From positions 1 through 28,699 of the forward strand of contig NTKF01000016.1 in NCBI GenBank assembly GCA_002457295.1: a stretch of DNA of 28,699 bases, in the 5' to 3' direction. Positions within the stretch are counted from its first letter, which is position 1, and the number at the start of each line of letters is the position of its first letter. Below the pieces are notes generated by a model. The model saw nothing but the letters and a program-made list of their open reading frames with translations, did no database searches and was not told the origin of the DNA. Made by a program: the position numbers and the translations under genes. Below are positions 17,060-25,919 of this stretch, one piece after another. The stretch comes from Flavobacteriales bacterium MED-G22 (lineage in GTDB: Bacteria; Bacteroidota; Bacteroidia; Flavobacteriales; Flavobacteriaceae).

Positions 17060-17440
17060 AGCCTTTTTCCTTTTCAACAAAAATGCAGAGGGGAAATAAG
17101 GCTTGACACTATCCAAGGTTTTTTGAGCATACAATTTGTTTTTATAACGTCCAGATTGCACTTTATAATTTGGGGTTTCAAAACTTAAGTCAGTAGGAAT
17201 ATCTGGGAAAATCTTTTCAAATCGAGTCTGAATATCTTCTGCCTTTTGCAACGAACCATAGTGAATCTGTATAGTGTAGTAGCTATTTTCAAAATTTTCT
17301 CTGTCCCATTCAATTTTCAACTCTAACAAGCTGTCTAGTTTTGCATTCTGTTCAATGTTTAAAGCTGATGTTTGTGCTAAACTATAGCCAGAACAAAGCA
17401 GGGAGAAGAATAGAAAAAACAATGCAAACCTATATACCAT
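17054..17440 (-). CDS. Small secreted SPOR-domain protein
   Basis: This 128-residue protein has a signal peptide ([23 protein letters not shown], cleavage near 22-23), a short helical stretch, and a C-terminal SPOR-like domain ([17 protein letters not shown]; then [22 protein letters not shown]). SPOR domains bind denuded peptidoglycan and mark cell-envelope or division proteins. It should be periplasmic. In Flavobacteriaceae such a gene often sits between infB and the alternative complex III genes, so its position looks conserved rather than functional. It is convergent with infB and divergent from actA. Confidence 0.8.
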   Translation of the reverse strand: MVYRFALFFLFFSLLCSGYSLAQTSALNIEQNAKLDSLLELKIEWDRENFENSYYTIQIHYGSLQKAEDIQTRFEKIFPDIPTDLSFETPNYKVQSGRYKNKLYAQKTLDSVKPYFPSAFLLKRKKAL

Positions 17441-17481
17441 AAGACTCTACAATCATTGCATTTTGTTAGCCCACAAAAAAA

Positions 17482-17517
17482 CAAATTTATTCCAAGACTT
17501 CTCTTGATTTAACAAAA
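17482..17517 (-). promoter_or_regulatory. Candidate promoter of the SPOR-domain gene
   Basis: On the minus strand TTTTG (17517-17513) is followed after 23 bp by TAAATTTG (17489-17482), an exact TAnnTTTG match with spacing at the long end of the Bacteroidota range. It lies about 40 bp before the ATG at 17440. Confidence 0.5.
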
Positions 17518-17566
17518 TCTAATTGTTATTTAGAACTATTATAAATTATTTCTTTTTACAAATAGA

Positions 17567-17574
17567 TACGTTTG
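17567..17574 (+). promoter_or_regulatory. Candidate -7 promoter element for the act-cox cluster
   Basis: TACGTTTG matches TAnnTTTG exactly. No clear TTG is seen at -33. It ends only 13 bp before the ATG at 17588, so transcription would begin a few bases ahead of that codon. Either the leader is very short or actA starts further in. Confidence 0.45.
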
Positions 17575-17587
17575 TTAAAAGGCTACT

Positions 17588-18931
17588 ATGTCTTATTTTT
17601 GTTCTGATTTTAGAATTGAAACTTTGTACTTTATTAGAAATTATATCCCAATAGAAAAGGCAAGATTTGCATTAAAATCTTTGTTTCCTTTTATATTTAT
17701 TTTTTCACTTTTTTTTGCACAAGGCCAAGAGCAGGATGAAGCCGCCATAAAAGCAGGTAAATCCCTTTTCAATGCCAATTGTGCTGCCTGTCATAAACTC
17801 AACAAACGCGCTGTTGGACCAGCTCTGCGTGGTGTTAGCGAAAAATATGACCGCGAGTGGCTCTATCAATGGATCAACAACAGTACAGCAATGGTGAAGT
17901 CTGGTGATCCACAAGCTGTTGCTATATATGAGGAATACAACAAATCAGTCATGACTTCATTTCCTCAGCTTTCCACAACAGACATAGATAACATCCTTGC
18001 CTACACAGATTATATTCCACCTGCGCCAGTTGCAGCTGTTGCTGCTCCAGGTGCCGCTGCTGCAGCGTCTAGTTCAGGAAGTATAACTAACAATATTATA
18101 TTAGCCGCTCTGGCATTGGTTTTTGCCATTTTGATAGTAATGCTGTTTTTAGTGCAGAAAACTTTAATCAAAATTGCAGCGGCCAGCGGTGTAGACATAA
18201 CACCTGTTGAAAAGCCTAGAAGAACACCCATTTGGAAAGCCTTTGTCCAAAACCAATTTATGGTTTTTGTTAGTGTTGTGTTTCTTCTTTTAAGCAGTGC
18301 CTATTTTGTGTATGGTTATTTAATGCAAATTGGCATTGACCAAGGGTATATGCCCGTACAGCCAATCCATTATTCTCACAAAATTCATGCTGGAGCGAAT
18401 CAAATTGAATGCAAGTATTGTCACTCTTCAGCAAGAGTATCAAAACATTCAGGAATACCTTCATTGAATGTTTGTATGAATTGTCATAAGAATATTGCCG
18501 AATATAATGGTGAGGAAGATTTGGCCAATGGGTACACTAAAGATTTTTATACCAAAGAAATTAAAAAGCTTTACACTGCTGTAGGTTGGGATGAGGATAC
18601 CCAAAGTTATACTGGTGAATCGCAGCCTGTAAAATGGGTGCGTATCCATAACCTGCCCGATTTTGCTTATTTCAATCACTCACAACACGTTGAGGTTGGA
18701 AAAATTGAATGTCAAAAGTGCCATGGCCCTGTGGAGGAAATGGAAGTGATGTATCAATATTCTCCATTGACCATGGGATGGTGTATTAATTGTCATAGAG
18801 AAACCAAGGTTCAAGTAGCAGACAATGCCTATTATGAAAAAATACACAAGGCTCTGTCCACAAAATATGGGGTTGAAAACCTGACCGTCGCTCAAATGGG
18901 TGGTCTCGAATGTGGCAAATGCCACTATTAA
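17588..18931 (+). CDS. actA: Alternative complex III subunit ActA: monoheme cytochrome c domain fused to a pentaheme cytochrome
   Basis: ActA is the multiheme electron-transfer subunit of alternative complex III, the quinol oxidase that replaces bc1 in many Bacteroidota. Six CxxCH sites are present: C65-H69 in an N-terminal monoheme domain, then C275, C296, C375, C399 and C442 in the pentaheme domain. A Pro/Ala-rich linker (about 142-160) and two hydrophobic segments (about 165-190 and 218-240) separate the domains. The hydrophobic signal segment SLFPFIFIFSLFFAQG begins only at about residue 31, so the N-terminus is unusually long. An in-frame TTG at 17624 is a possible true start. It is the first gene of the act-cox cluster, 19 bp ahead of actB. 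Confidence 0.9.
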   Translation: MSYFCSDFRIETLYFIRNYIPIEKARFALKSLFPFIFIFSLFFAQGQEQDEAAIKAGKSLFNANCAACHKLNKRAVGPALRGVSEKYDREWLYQWINNSTAMVKSGDPQAVAIYEEYNKSVMTSFPQLSTTDIDNILAYTDYIPPAPVAAVAAPGAAAAASSSGSITNNIILAALALVFAILIVMLFLVQKTLIKIAAASGVDITPVEKPRRTPIWKAFVQNQFMVFVSVVFLLLSSAYFVYGYLMQIGIDQGYMPVQPIHYSHKIHAGANQIECKYCHSSARVSKHSGIPSLNVCMNCHKNIAEYNGEEDLANGYTKDFYTKEIKKLYTAVGWDEDTQSYTGESQPVKWVRIHNLPDFAYFNHSQHVEVGKIECQKCHGPVEEMEVMYQYSPLTMGWCINCHRETKVQVADNAYYEKIHKALSTKYGVENLTVAQMGGLECGKCHY

Positions 18932-18950
18932 AAGCGATATAAAAAAGTAC

Positions 18951-21900
18951 ATGGCATCAAAAAAAACATATTGGAAGCAAGTTGAGCAGCTCAACCCTGA
19001 GAATGTTTCAGTGCAAAAACTTGCTAATGATGAATTTGCATCAAAATTACCTGACGCTTTTTTGAGTGACGAGAACACACTCAAAGACAGCAGCACCTCT
19101 AGAAGAGATTTCCTTAAATATGTTGGATTTAGTACCGCGGCTGCCTCACTTGCAGCTTGTGAGGGACCAGTGATCAAGTCGGTTCCCTATGTTGTTCAAC
19201 CCGAACAGATTCGTCCTGGTGTGGCTAATTATTATGCCACTGCTATTGCTGATGGTTTTGATTTTGCTAGTATCTTAATTAAAACCAGAGAAGGCCGGCC
19301 TATAAAGGTAGAAAATAACCCTGAGGCCTCTATGTTAGGTGGAGCCAATGCTCGGGTGCACGCTTCAGTATTATCCTTGTATGATATTAATAGATTGCAA
19401 GGGCCAAAAGTAAATGGTGAAGACGTTTCTTGGGAAAATCTTAATCTTCAGGTAGGAGCAAGGTTAAAAGCATTAAATGCTTCTGGAAAGGAAGTAGCTT
19501 TAATCACTCAAACCTTTAGTAGTCCTACTACAGAAAAAATCATCGCTGATTTTAAGACAAAATACCCCAATGTCAAGCATGTTTACTTTGACACAGTAGC
19601 TTCGGCAGATGCTGTAGATGCTTTTGAGGCTACCTATGGGGAACGAGGTTTGGCCGATTATGATTTTTCAAAAGCGGCAGCAATTGTTTCAATAGGTGCT
19701 GATTTCTTAGGCGATTGGCAAGGAGGCGGTTTTGACAGCGGCTATTCAAAAGTGCGTATACCACATAAAGGTCATGGTAAAGCCAAAATGGTTCAGCATT
19801 TTCAGTTTGAAGCCAACATGAGCCTTAGTGGTGCAGCGGCTGATTTTCGTCTTCCTACCACACCCGCTGTTCAACAAAATATACTAGCGCACCTATATGC
19901 TAAATTAACTGGAACTGCTATTTCAGGTTCACTTTCTGAGGTACACGAAAAAATGTTAGACAAAGCAATAGAGGCTTTGAAAGCTGCTGGGAAAAAAGCG
20001 GTAGTTATCTCAGGGATTCAAGACGTGGGAGCTCAAAAGTTAATTTTAGCAATAAACCAATTATTGGAAAGCGAAGTGATTGATGTGCTCTCACCTCGAC
20101 TGATTCGAAAAGAAAATGGCACTGAACTAGAACCTGTAATAAACGGCATCAAAGACGGAAGCCTAGGCGGTGTAATTTTTGCTGGAATCAACCCGGTTTA
20201 TAGTATGCCAGATGGCCAAGAGGTTGCTGAGGGCATAAAAAAATTGGATTTATCAGTATCCTTTTCAATGAAGGAAGATGAAACCGCAGCTGTTTGTCAG
20301 TATGTTGCAGCAACACCCCATTATTTGGAGGGCTGGGGAGACTATGAATTTAAACGTGGGCACTATGCATTGGCGCAACCTACCATCAGACCTTTATTTG
20401 ATACTCTTCAATTTCAAGATGCTTTATTACAATGGTCTGAGAGTAAAATCAATTTTCATGAAACCATTAAAAAGCATTGGAATGAAAACATCCTAGAAGG
20501 AAAAAATTGGAGTTCAGTGTTGCATGATGGTTATTTTAGTGTCCCTCAAAATACTGAAGTTGAGAAGACTCTGCCTGATTTAGCTGAAGAAATGAATTCT
20601 CTTGCTTCAGCCTCTGCAAGTGGACTCGAGTTAGTACTATATACAAAAACAGGTATGGGTGACGGTAATCAAGCGAACAACCCTTGGTTACAAGAATTTC
20701 CAGACCCTATTTCAAGAGTGAGTTGGGATAATTACCTTACTGTATCTGCTCTTGACGCAAAGAAAATAGGCTTAAAGAATGTAAATGTCGCCAATGGTGC
20801 TCTCAATGGAAGTTATGCTAATGTAACCGTTGGAGAAAAAACCTTAAAAGTTCCCGTTCTTATTCAACCCGGACAAGCCATCGGTTCTGTTGGCCTCGCT
20901 TTGGGATATGGAGAGCGGCTTGGTTTACAAGAAGAAATGCAAGTAGGAGTAAACGCCTACCTCTTTTATAACAAAGCTAAAAAAGTTCAAGAAGTTTCAA
21001 TTACAGCAGCCGAAGGATATCATGAGTTTGCTTGTGTTCAATTGCACAACACTCTCATGGGAAGAGATATTGTAAAAGAAACAACACTTGAAATATTCAA
21101 TACAAAAGATAAAGAATATTGGAACCCTATTCCAAAGGTTTCCAAAAACCATATTGAAACAGCAGTTACTTCTCCAGAAGTTGATATTTGGGAATCTTTT
21201 GATCGATCAATCGGGCATCACTTCAATTTATCGATTGATTTAAATGCTTGCACCGGGTGTGGAGCCTGTGTAATAGCCTGTCACTCTGAAAACAATGTTC
21301 CTGTCGTTGGAAAACGAGAAATTAGGAAATCTAGGGACATGCATTGGTTGCGAATTGATCGCTATTATTCATCCGAAACAACTTTTGAAGGGGATGCTGA
21401 AACAGTAGATAATATTTCAGGATTAACAGATTCTTTAACTACGTTCGGGGAAATGGAACAGGCCTCAGAAAATCCTCAAGTAACTTTTCAGCCGGTAATG
21501 TGTCAACATTGTAACCATGCCCCCTGTGAAACAGTTTGCCCTGTTGCGGCCTCTTCTCATGGAAGGCAAGGGCAAAATCATATGGCTTATAACAGATGTG
21601 TGGGAACTCGCTATTGCGCCAATAACTGTCCTTATAAAGTGCGTCGTTTCAATTGGTTCTTATACAATAAAAATGATGAGTTTGATTATCATATGAACAA
21701 TGATTTAGGCCGTATGGTTCTAAACCCTGATGTGGTAGTTCGCTCTCGAGGAGTTATGGAAAAATGCTCCATGTGTATTCAAAAAACACAAAAAACAATA
21801 TTAGACGCAAAACTTGAAGGAAGACCAATAAAAGATGGCGAGTTTCAAACAGCTTGTTCATCAGCCTGTAGCAATGGTGCAATGGTATTTGGAGATATTA

Positions 21901-22016
21901 ATGATAAGGAGAGTCAGGTGGCAAAATTGAAAGAAAATGATCGGATGTATCATCTTCTTGAAAGCGTTGGGACAAAGCCTAACGTGATGTATCAAACCAA
22001 AGTGAGAAACGTATAA
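18951..22016 (+). CDS. actB: Alternative complex III subunit ActB, molybdopterin-oxidoreductase-like iron-sulfur protein
   Basis: ActB is the large periplasmic subunit of alternative complex III. I chose the ATG at 18951 because the earlier in-frame ATG at 18900 would overlap actA by 32 bp. The protein has 1021 residues. It has a delayed Tat signal (R51-R52-D-F-L-K) and a lipobox-like SLAAC ending at C70. Residues to about 700 resemble a molybdopterin oxidoreductase, but ActB of known complexes binds no molybdenum cofactor. The C-terminal ferredoxin-like part carries C767/770/773/777, C851/854/859/863, C883/889/893, C939/942 and C969/973, enough for four Fe-S clusters. The 23-bp gap to actC fits one transcript. 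This matches the family known as TAT-variant-translocated molybdopterin oxidoreductase. Confidence 0.93.
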   Translation: MASKKTYWKQVEQLNPENVSVQKLANDEFASKLPDAFLSDENTLKDSSTSRRDFLKYVGFSTAAASLAACEGPVIKSVPYVVQPEQIRPGVANYYATAIADGFDFASILIKTREGRPIKVENNPEASMLGGANARVHASVLSLYDINRLQGPKVNGEDVSWENLNLQVGARLKALNASGKEVALITQTFSSPTTEKIIADFKTKYPNVKHVYFDTVASADAVDAFEATYGERGLADYDFSKAAAIVSIGADFLGDWQGGGFDSGYSKVRIPHKGHGKAKMVQHFQFEANMSLSGAAADFRLPTTPAVQQNILAHLYAKLTGTAISGSLSEVHEKMLDKAIEALKAAGKKAVVISGIQDVGAQKLILAINQLLESEVIDVLSPRLIRKENGTELEPVINGIKDGSLGGVIFAGINPVYSMPDGQEVAEGIKKLDLSVSFSMKEDETAAVCQYVAATPHYLEGWGDYEFKRGHYALAQPTIRPLFDTLQFQDALLQWSESKINFHETIKKHWNENILEGKNWSSVLHDGYFSVPQNTEVEKTLPDLAEEMNSLASASASGLELVLYTKTGMGDGNQANNPWLQEFPDPISRVSWDNYLTVSALDAKKIGLKNVNVANGALNGSYANVTVGEKTLKVPVLIQPGQAIGSVGLALGYGERLGLQEEMQVGVNAYLFYNKAKKVQEVSITAAEGYHEFACVQLHNTLMGRDIVKETTLEIFNTKDKEYWNPIPKVSKNHIETAVTSPEVDIWESFDRSIGHHFNLSIDLNACTGCGACVIACHSENNVPVVGKREIRKSRDMHWLRIDRYYSSETTFEGDAETVDNISGLTDSLTTFGEMEQASENPQVTFQPVMCQHCNHAPCETVCPVAASSHGRQGQNHMAYNRCVGTRYCANNCPYKVRRFNWFLYNKNDEFDYHMNNDLGRMVLNPDVVVRSRGVMEKCSMCIQKTQKTILDAKLEGRPIKDGEFQTACSSACSNGAMVFGDINDKESQVAKLKENDRMYHLLESVGTKPNVMYQTKVRNV

Positions 22017-22039
22017 ACATATAATTTAGAGATTCATTT

Positions 22040-23428
22040 ATGGCCTCACATTATGAAGCACCAATCCGGAAACCACTCGTAACAGGAGATAAAACTTATC
22101 ATGACGTTACGGTTGATGTAGCTGCCCCTATTGAAGGGAGGGCCAACCGTCAGTGGTGGATCGTTTTTGGTATTGCCCTAACCGCTCTTTTTTGGGGGGT
22201 GGGCTGTATAATATATACAATATCTACTGGAATCGGCACATGGGGATTGAACAAGACTGTAGGCTGGGCGTGGGACATCACCAATTTTGTTTGGTGGGTA
22301 GGAATAGGGCATGCCGGAACACTAATTTCTGCGGTCCTCCTTTTGTTCAGACAAAAATGGCGTATGGCTATTAATAGATCAGCAGAGGCAATGACCATTT
22401 TCTCCGTAATTCAGGCGGGGTTATTTCCTATTATTCACATGGGTCGCCCTTGGTTAGCGTATTGGGTGCTACCAATTCCGAATACCTTTGGTTCCCTTTG
22501 GGTGAATTTTAATTCGCCCTTATTGTGGGATGTTTTTGCTATTTCAACTTATCTATCTGTTTCACTAGTCTTTTGGTGGACTGGATTGCTTCCAGATTTT
22601 GCCATGATTCGAGATCGAGCCATTTTACCTTTTCAAAAGAAAATATACAGTTTACTGAGTTTCGGGTGGAGTGGACGAGCCAAAGATTGGCAACGCTTTG
22701 AAGAAGTTTCTTTGGTGTTGGCAGGATTAGCTACTCCTCTAGTATTGTCTGTTCATACTATTGTATCATTTGACTTTGCCACCTCTGTTATTCCAGGATG
22801 GCATACTACTATCTTCCCACCCTATTTTGTTGCAGGGGCTATTTTTTCAGGTTTTGCCATGGTGAATACGCTCCTCATAATAATGCGAAAAGTATCTCAT
22901 TTAGAAAACTACATCACCGTTCAGCATATTGAATTGATGAACATTGTTATTATGATAACCGGTTCTATAGTCGGTGTGGCCTATATCACCGAATTATTTA
23001 TTGCTTGGTATTCAGGGGTGGAATATGAGCAATATGCGTTCCTCAATCGTGCCACAGGGCCTTATTGGTGGGCTTATTGGTCGATGATGACTTGCAACGT
23101 ATTTTCACCTCAATTTATGTGGTTTAAAAAATTGAGAACAAGCATTATGTTCTCTTTCATCATTTCTATAGTGGTAAATATTGGAATGTGGTTTGAACGT
23201 TTTGTGATTATCGTGACCTCCCTACATAGAGACTATTTGCCCTCCTCATGGACAATGTTTTCACCGACGTTTGTTGACATCGGTATTTTTATAGGAACGA
23301 TTGGATTTTTCTTTGTGTTGTTTTTATTATACGCTAGGACATTTCCAGTGATCGCACAAGCAGAGGTCAAGACTATTTTGAAAGCTTCTGGAGAAAAATA
23401 TAAAAAAATAAGAGACGCTAATGAGTAA
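22040..23428 (+). CDS. actC: Alternative complex III subunit ActC, NrfD/PsrC-like quinol-binding membrane protein
   Basis: ActC is the polytopic membrane subunit thought to hold the menaquinol oxidation site next to the ActB Fe-S chain. The 462-residue protein has a hydrophilic N-terminus of about 38 residues and then around ten hydrophobic segments typical of NrfD/PsrC proteins. The motif GHAGTLISAVLLLFRQKWR near residue 90 and IIHMGRPW near 134 belong to this family. The last 8 bp overlap the start of actD (ATGAGTAA), which suggests coupled translation. Confidence 0.93.
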   Translation: MASHYEAPIRKPLVTGDKTYHDVTVDVAAPIEGRANRQWWIVFGIALTALFWGVGCIIYTISTGIGTWGLNKTVGWAWDITNFVWWVGIGHAGTLISAVLLLFRQKWRMAINRSAEAMTIFSVIQAGLFPIIHMGRPWLAYWVLPIPNTFGSLWVNFNSPLLWDVFAISTYLSVSLVFWWTGLLPDFAMIRDRAILPFQKKIYSLLSFGWSGRAKDWQRFEEVSLVLAGLATPLVLSVHTIVSFDFATSVIPGWHTTIFPPYFVAGAIFSGFAMVNTLLIIMRKVSHLENYITVQHIELMNIVIMITGSIVGVAYITELFIAWYSGVEYEQYAFLNRATGPYWWAYWSMMTCNVFSPQFMWFKKLRTSIMFSFIISIVVNIGMWFERFVIIVTSLHRDYLPSSWTMFSPTFVDIGIFIGTIGFFFVLFLLYARTFPVIAQAEVKTILKASGEKYKKIRDANE

Positions 23429-23948
23429 TCAAGTAATTCATGCGCTTTATGATGACGACGATGTGCTTTTAAAAGCAGTAAAAGATATTCGAACAGAAAA
23501 GCATCATATCGAAGAAGTTTACACTCCTTTTCCAGTCCATGGGCTAGATAAAGCAATGGGTCTTGAGGAAACAAGAATTGCCATAATGTCTTTTATATAT
23601 GGTTGCATAGGGCTTGGTGTGTCTATTGCAATGATGAATTTTATTATGATTGAAGATTGGCCTCAGAACATAGGAGGAAAACCGAGTTTTTCTTATTTAG
23701 AAAACATGCCAGCCTTTGTGCCTATAATGTTTGAAATGACAGTGTTTTTTGCGGCCCACTTGATGGTAATTACCTTCTATTTGAGAAGTAAACTATGGCC
23801 GTTTAAGGAGGCTGAAAATCCCAATCCGTTAACCACAGACGATAAATTTTTGGTTGCCGTGGAGGTGCATGATGATGAAAAAAAGCTTACCCAGTTTTTA
23901 CAAAAAACAGGAGCTATTGAAATAACACTAATTGAAAACAAAGCCTAA
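23421..23948 (+). CDS. actD: Alternative complex III subunit ActD (DUF3341 membrane protein)
   Basis: This 175-residue protein has a soluble N-terminal part, two transmembrane helices (about 53-76 and 96-118) and a C-terminal soluble tail. The central motif TPFPVHGLDKAMGL at about 35-48 is characteristic of ActD. It supports assembly of the complex and may help form a proton path; its exact role is not established. It starts inside actC (8-bp overlap) and its stop codon directly abuts the actE start. Confidence 0.92.
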   Translation: MSNQVIHALYDDDDVLLKAVKDIRTEKHHIEEVYTPFPVHGLDKAMGLEETRIAIMSFIYGCIGLGVSIAMMNFIMIEDWPQNIGGKPSFSYLENMPAFVPIMFEMTVFFAAHLMVITFYLRSKLWPFKEAENPNPLTTDDKFLVAVEVHDDEKKLTQFLQKTGAIEITLIENKA

Positions 23949-24497
23949 ATGAAACGATACGGTTATCTTTTCGCCCTAGTACTTATAGTAAGCATACAGG
24001 CCTGTTTTGATCCTGCTAAGCCCAATTATCAATATTTCCCTAATATGTATGAACCTGTAGGGTATGAGACTTATGCAGACACTGATGCTTTCGCCAACGG
24101 TATTGAAGCACAAGTCCCTGTAGAAGGAACGGTCAACAGAGGATGGGAACCCTATGATTTTCCAGATACAAATGAGGGCTACGAGGCAGCCAAAGCGGAG
24201 CTTTTGTCTCCCATAGAAATTTCTGACATGCATAAAGCAGCAGGAAAAGAGTTGTATGGTGTTTATTGTGCTGTATGCCACGGTAGCAAAGGAGACGGTC
24301 AAGGTATTTTGATGAAGCGTGAGAAATTCTTAGGAATCCCTAGTTATGCGGATCGCGACATTACCCCAGGTAGTATCTATCACGTTCTTATGTATGGAAA
24401 AAACGCTATGGGGTCACATGCGGGTCAAGTAAATGCCACAGAACGTTGGCAGATTGCTCAGCACGTTATGGAACTTAGAACGAAATTAATTCAATAA
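23949..24497 (+). CDS. actE: Alternative complex III subunit ActE, monoheme cytochrome c lipoprotein
   Basis: ActE is a membrane-anchored monoheme cytochrome that takes electrons from ActA and is placed to pass them to the oxidase. The 182-residue protein has a lipoprotein signal ending in SIQAC (C19), a tyrosine-rich linker (NYQYFPNMYEPVGYETY), the heme site C107-A-V-C-H111 and a probable axial methionine in YGKNAMGSHAG. The length is normal. The ATG follows the actD stop with no gap. Confidence 0.92.
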   Translation: MKRYGYLFALVLIVSIQACFDPAKPNYQYFPNMYEPVGYETYADTDAFANGIEAQVPVEGTVNRGWEPYDFPDTNEGYEAAKAELLSPIEISDMHKAAGKELYGVYCAVCHGSKGDGQGILMKREKFLGIPSYADRDITPGSIYHVLMYGKNAMGSHAGQVNATERWQIAQHVMELRTKLIQ

Positions 24498-24509
24498 TTG
24501 CGCAAAACT

Positions 24510-25901
24510 ATGCACTATACCCTTCCTAATAAATTAAAATTATTTGCCATTGTTCTCATGGGAATTGGTTTTTTAGGCCTTCTTTTGGGATTTTTATCAG
24601 TGCCTACAACTGTAGAAGAAGCCAAAGCAATGGTGACTACAGAACACCATGGAGAAGGGCATGGAACAGAAATGAATCATGCACAAGGATCAACCCACAC
24701 CGATTCTGATGAAGCAATGGGCCATGAGGCATCCCATGCAGAAAGCCATCATGGTGAGAGTGCTGGTCATGAAGAAACGAACCATGATGATGGACACGGA
24801 GAGCATCTTTTGCATCAACTACAAAATAAACCCTGGGCAGCTCTATACGTAGCGGCTTTGTTTTTCTTTATTATTTCACTTGGCGTTTTGGCATTTTATG
24901 GAATTCAAAGAGCCGCACAAGCAGGCTGGTCTATCGTCTTATTTCGCGTGATGGAAGCAATAACAGCCTACCTATTGCCAGGGGGTATCATTGTAATTGT
25001 TATTCTAGCCCTTTCAGGGATGCATTTGAATCATCTATTCATTTGGATGGATCCAGAGGTAGTAGCTCATGATGAAATTATAAAAAATAAAGTAGGCTTT
25101 TTAAATGTTCCTTTCTTTATGATAAGAGCGATTTTCTTTTTATCTGGTTGGACTTTATATCGGTTTTTCTCAAGAAAATTTTCACTTGCACAAGATGCAG
25201 CGCCCAAAGGAGATATTTCTAACCATAAAAAAAACTTTAGAATTTCTGCTGCCTTTTTAGTTTTTTATATTGTCACAGAATCAATTATGTCTTGGGATTG
25301 GATAATGTCTATAGACCCACATTGGTTCAGCACGCTTTTTGGATGGTATGTCTTTGCCAGCATGTTTGTCACTGGTGTTACTGTCATAGCCTTAATCACA
25401 ATATATCTTAAAAACCAAGGCTATTTAGAATTTGTGAATGACAGCCACATACATGATTTAGGAAAGTTTATGTTTGCCATCAGTATTTTTTGGACCTATC
25501 TCTGGTTTTCCCAATTTATGTTGATTTGGTATTCCAACATTCCAGAAGAAGTCACCTATTTTATAACTCGGATGGAAGATTATTCACTTCCCTTTTTCGG
25601 AATGTTAGTTATGAATTTTATTTTTCCTCTTTTAATCTTGATGAACAGTGATTATAAAAGAGCAAATTATATTATTGTGATGGCTGGGATAGTGATTGTG
25701 TTAGGACATTATTTAGACGTATATAATATGATTATGCCCTCAGCAGTTGGCAAACAATGGTTTATTGGAGTGAGCGAAATAGGAGGCTTTTTATTTTTCC
25801 TAGGCTTGTTCTTGTTTATTGTATTTAAAGCACTAACGAAAGCTCCTCTCTTAGCAAAAGGAGATCCCTATTTAGGGGAGAGTGAACGCTTTCATTATTA
25901 A
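24510..25901 (+). CDS. actF: Alternative complex III subunit ActF, polytopic membrane protein with a histidine-rich loop
   Basis: ActF is the second NrfD-like membrane subunit, a structural relative of ActC. I place the start at the ATG at 24510; a TTG at 24498, right after the actE stop, is in frame and would add four residues. About ten hydrophobic segments are seen, the first at about 10-32. Between the first two lies a loop (about 43-103) rich in histidine, aspartate and glutamate, with 14 histidines. By the positive-inside rule the loop faces the periplasm. Motifs such as LNHLFIWMD and SIMSWDWIMSIDPHWFSTL are typical of ActF. It is 18 bp ahead of coxB. Confidence 0.92.
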   Translation: MHYTLPNKLKLFAIVLMGIGFLGLLLGFLSVPTTVEEAKAMVTTEHHGEGHGTEMNHAQGSTHTDSDEAMGHEASHAESHHGESAGHEETNHDDGHGEHLLHQLQNKPWAALYVAALFFFIISLGVLAFYGIQRAAQAGWSIVLFRVMEAITAYLLPGGIIVIVILALSGMHLNHLFIWMDPEVVAHDEIIKNKVGFLNVPFFMIRAIFFLSGWTLYRFFSRKFSLAQDAAPKGDISNHKKNFRISAAFLVFYIVTESIMSWDWIMSIDPHWFSTLFGWYVFASMFVTGVTVIALITIYLKNQGYLEFVNDSHIHDLGKFMFAISIFWTYLWFSQFMLIWYSNIPEEVTYFITRMEDYSLPFFGMLVMNFIFPLLILMNSDYKRANYIIVMAGIVIVLGHYLDVYNMIMPSAVGKQWFIGVSEIGGFLFFLGLFLFIVFKALTKAPLLAKGDPYLGESERFHY

Positions 25902-25919
25902 TAAAAAATTAAAGAATAG

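Noticed and set aside
18900..18950. Upstream ATG for actB at 18900
   Set aside because: It would overlap actA by 32 bp; the ATG at 18951 gives the expected N-terminus (MASKKTYWKQ) of this family.
18680..19177. 165-codon minus-strand open frame across the actA-actB junction
   Set aside because: It is antisense to heme and Fe-S protein coding sequence with intact motifs, and shows no recognisable domain.
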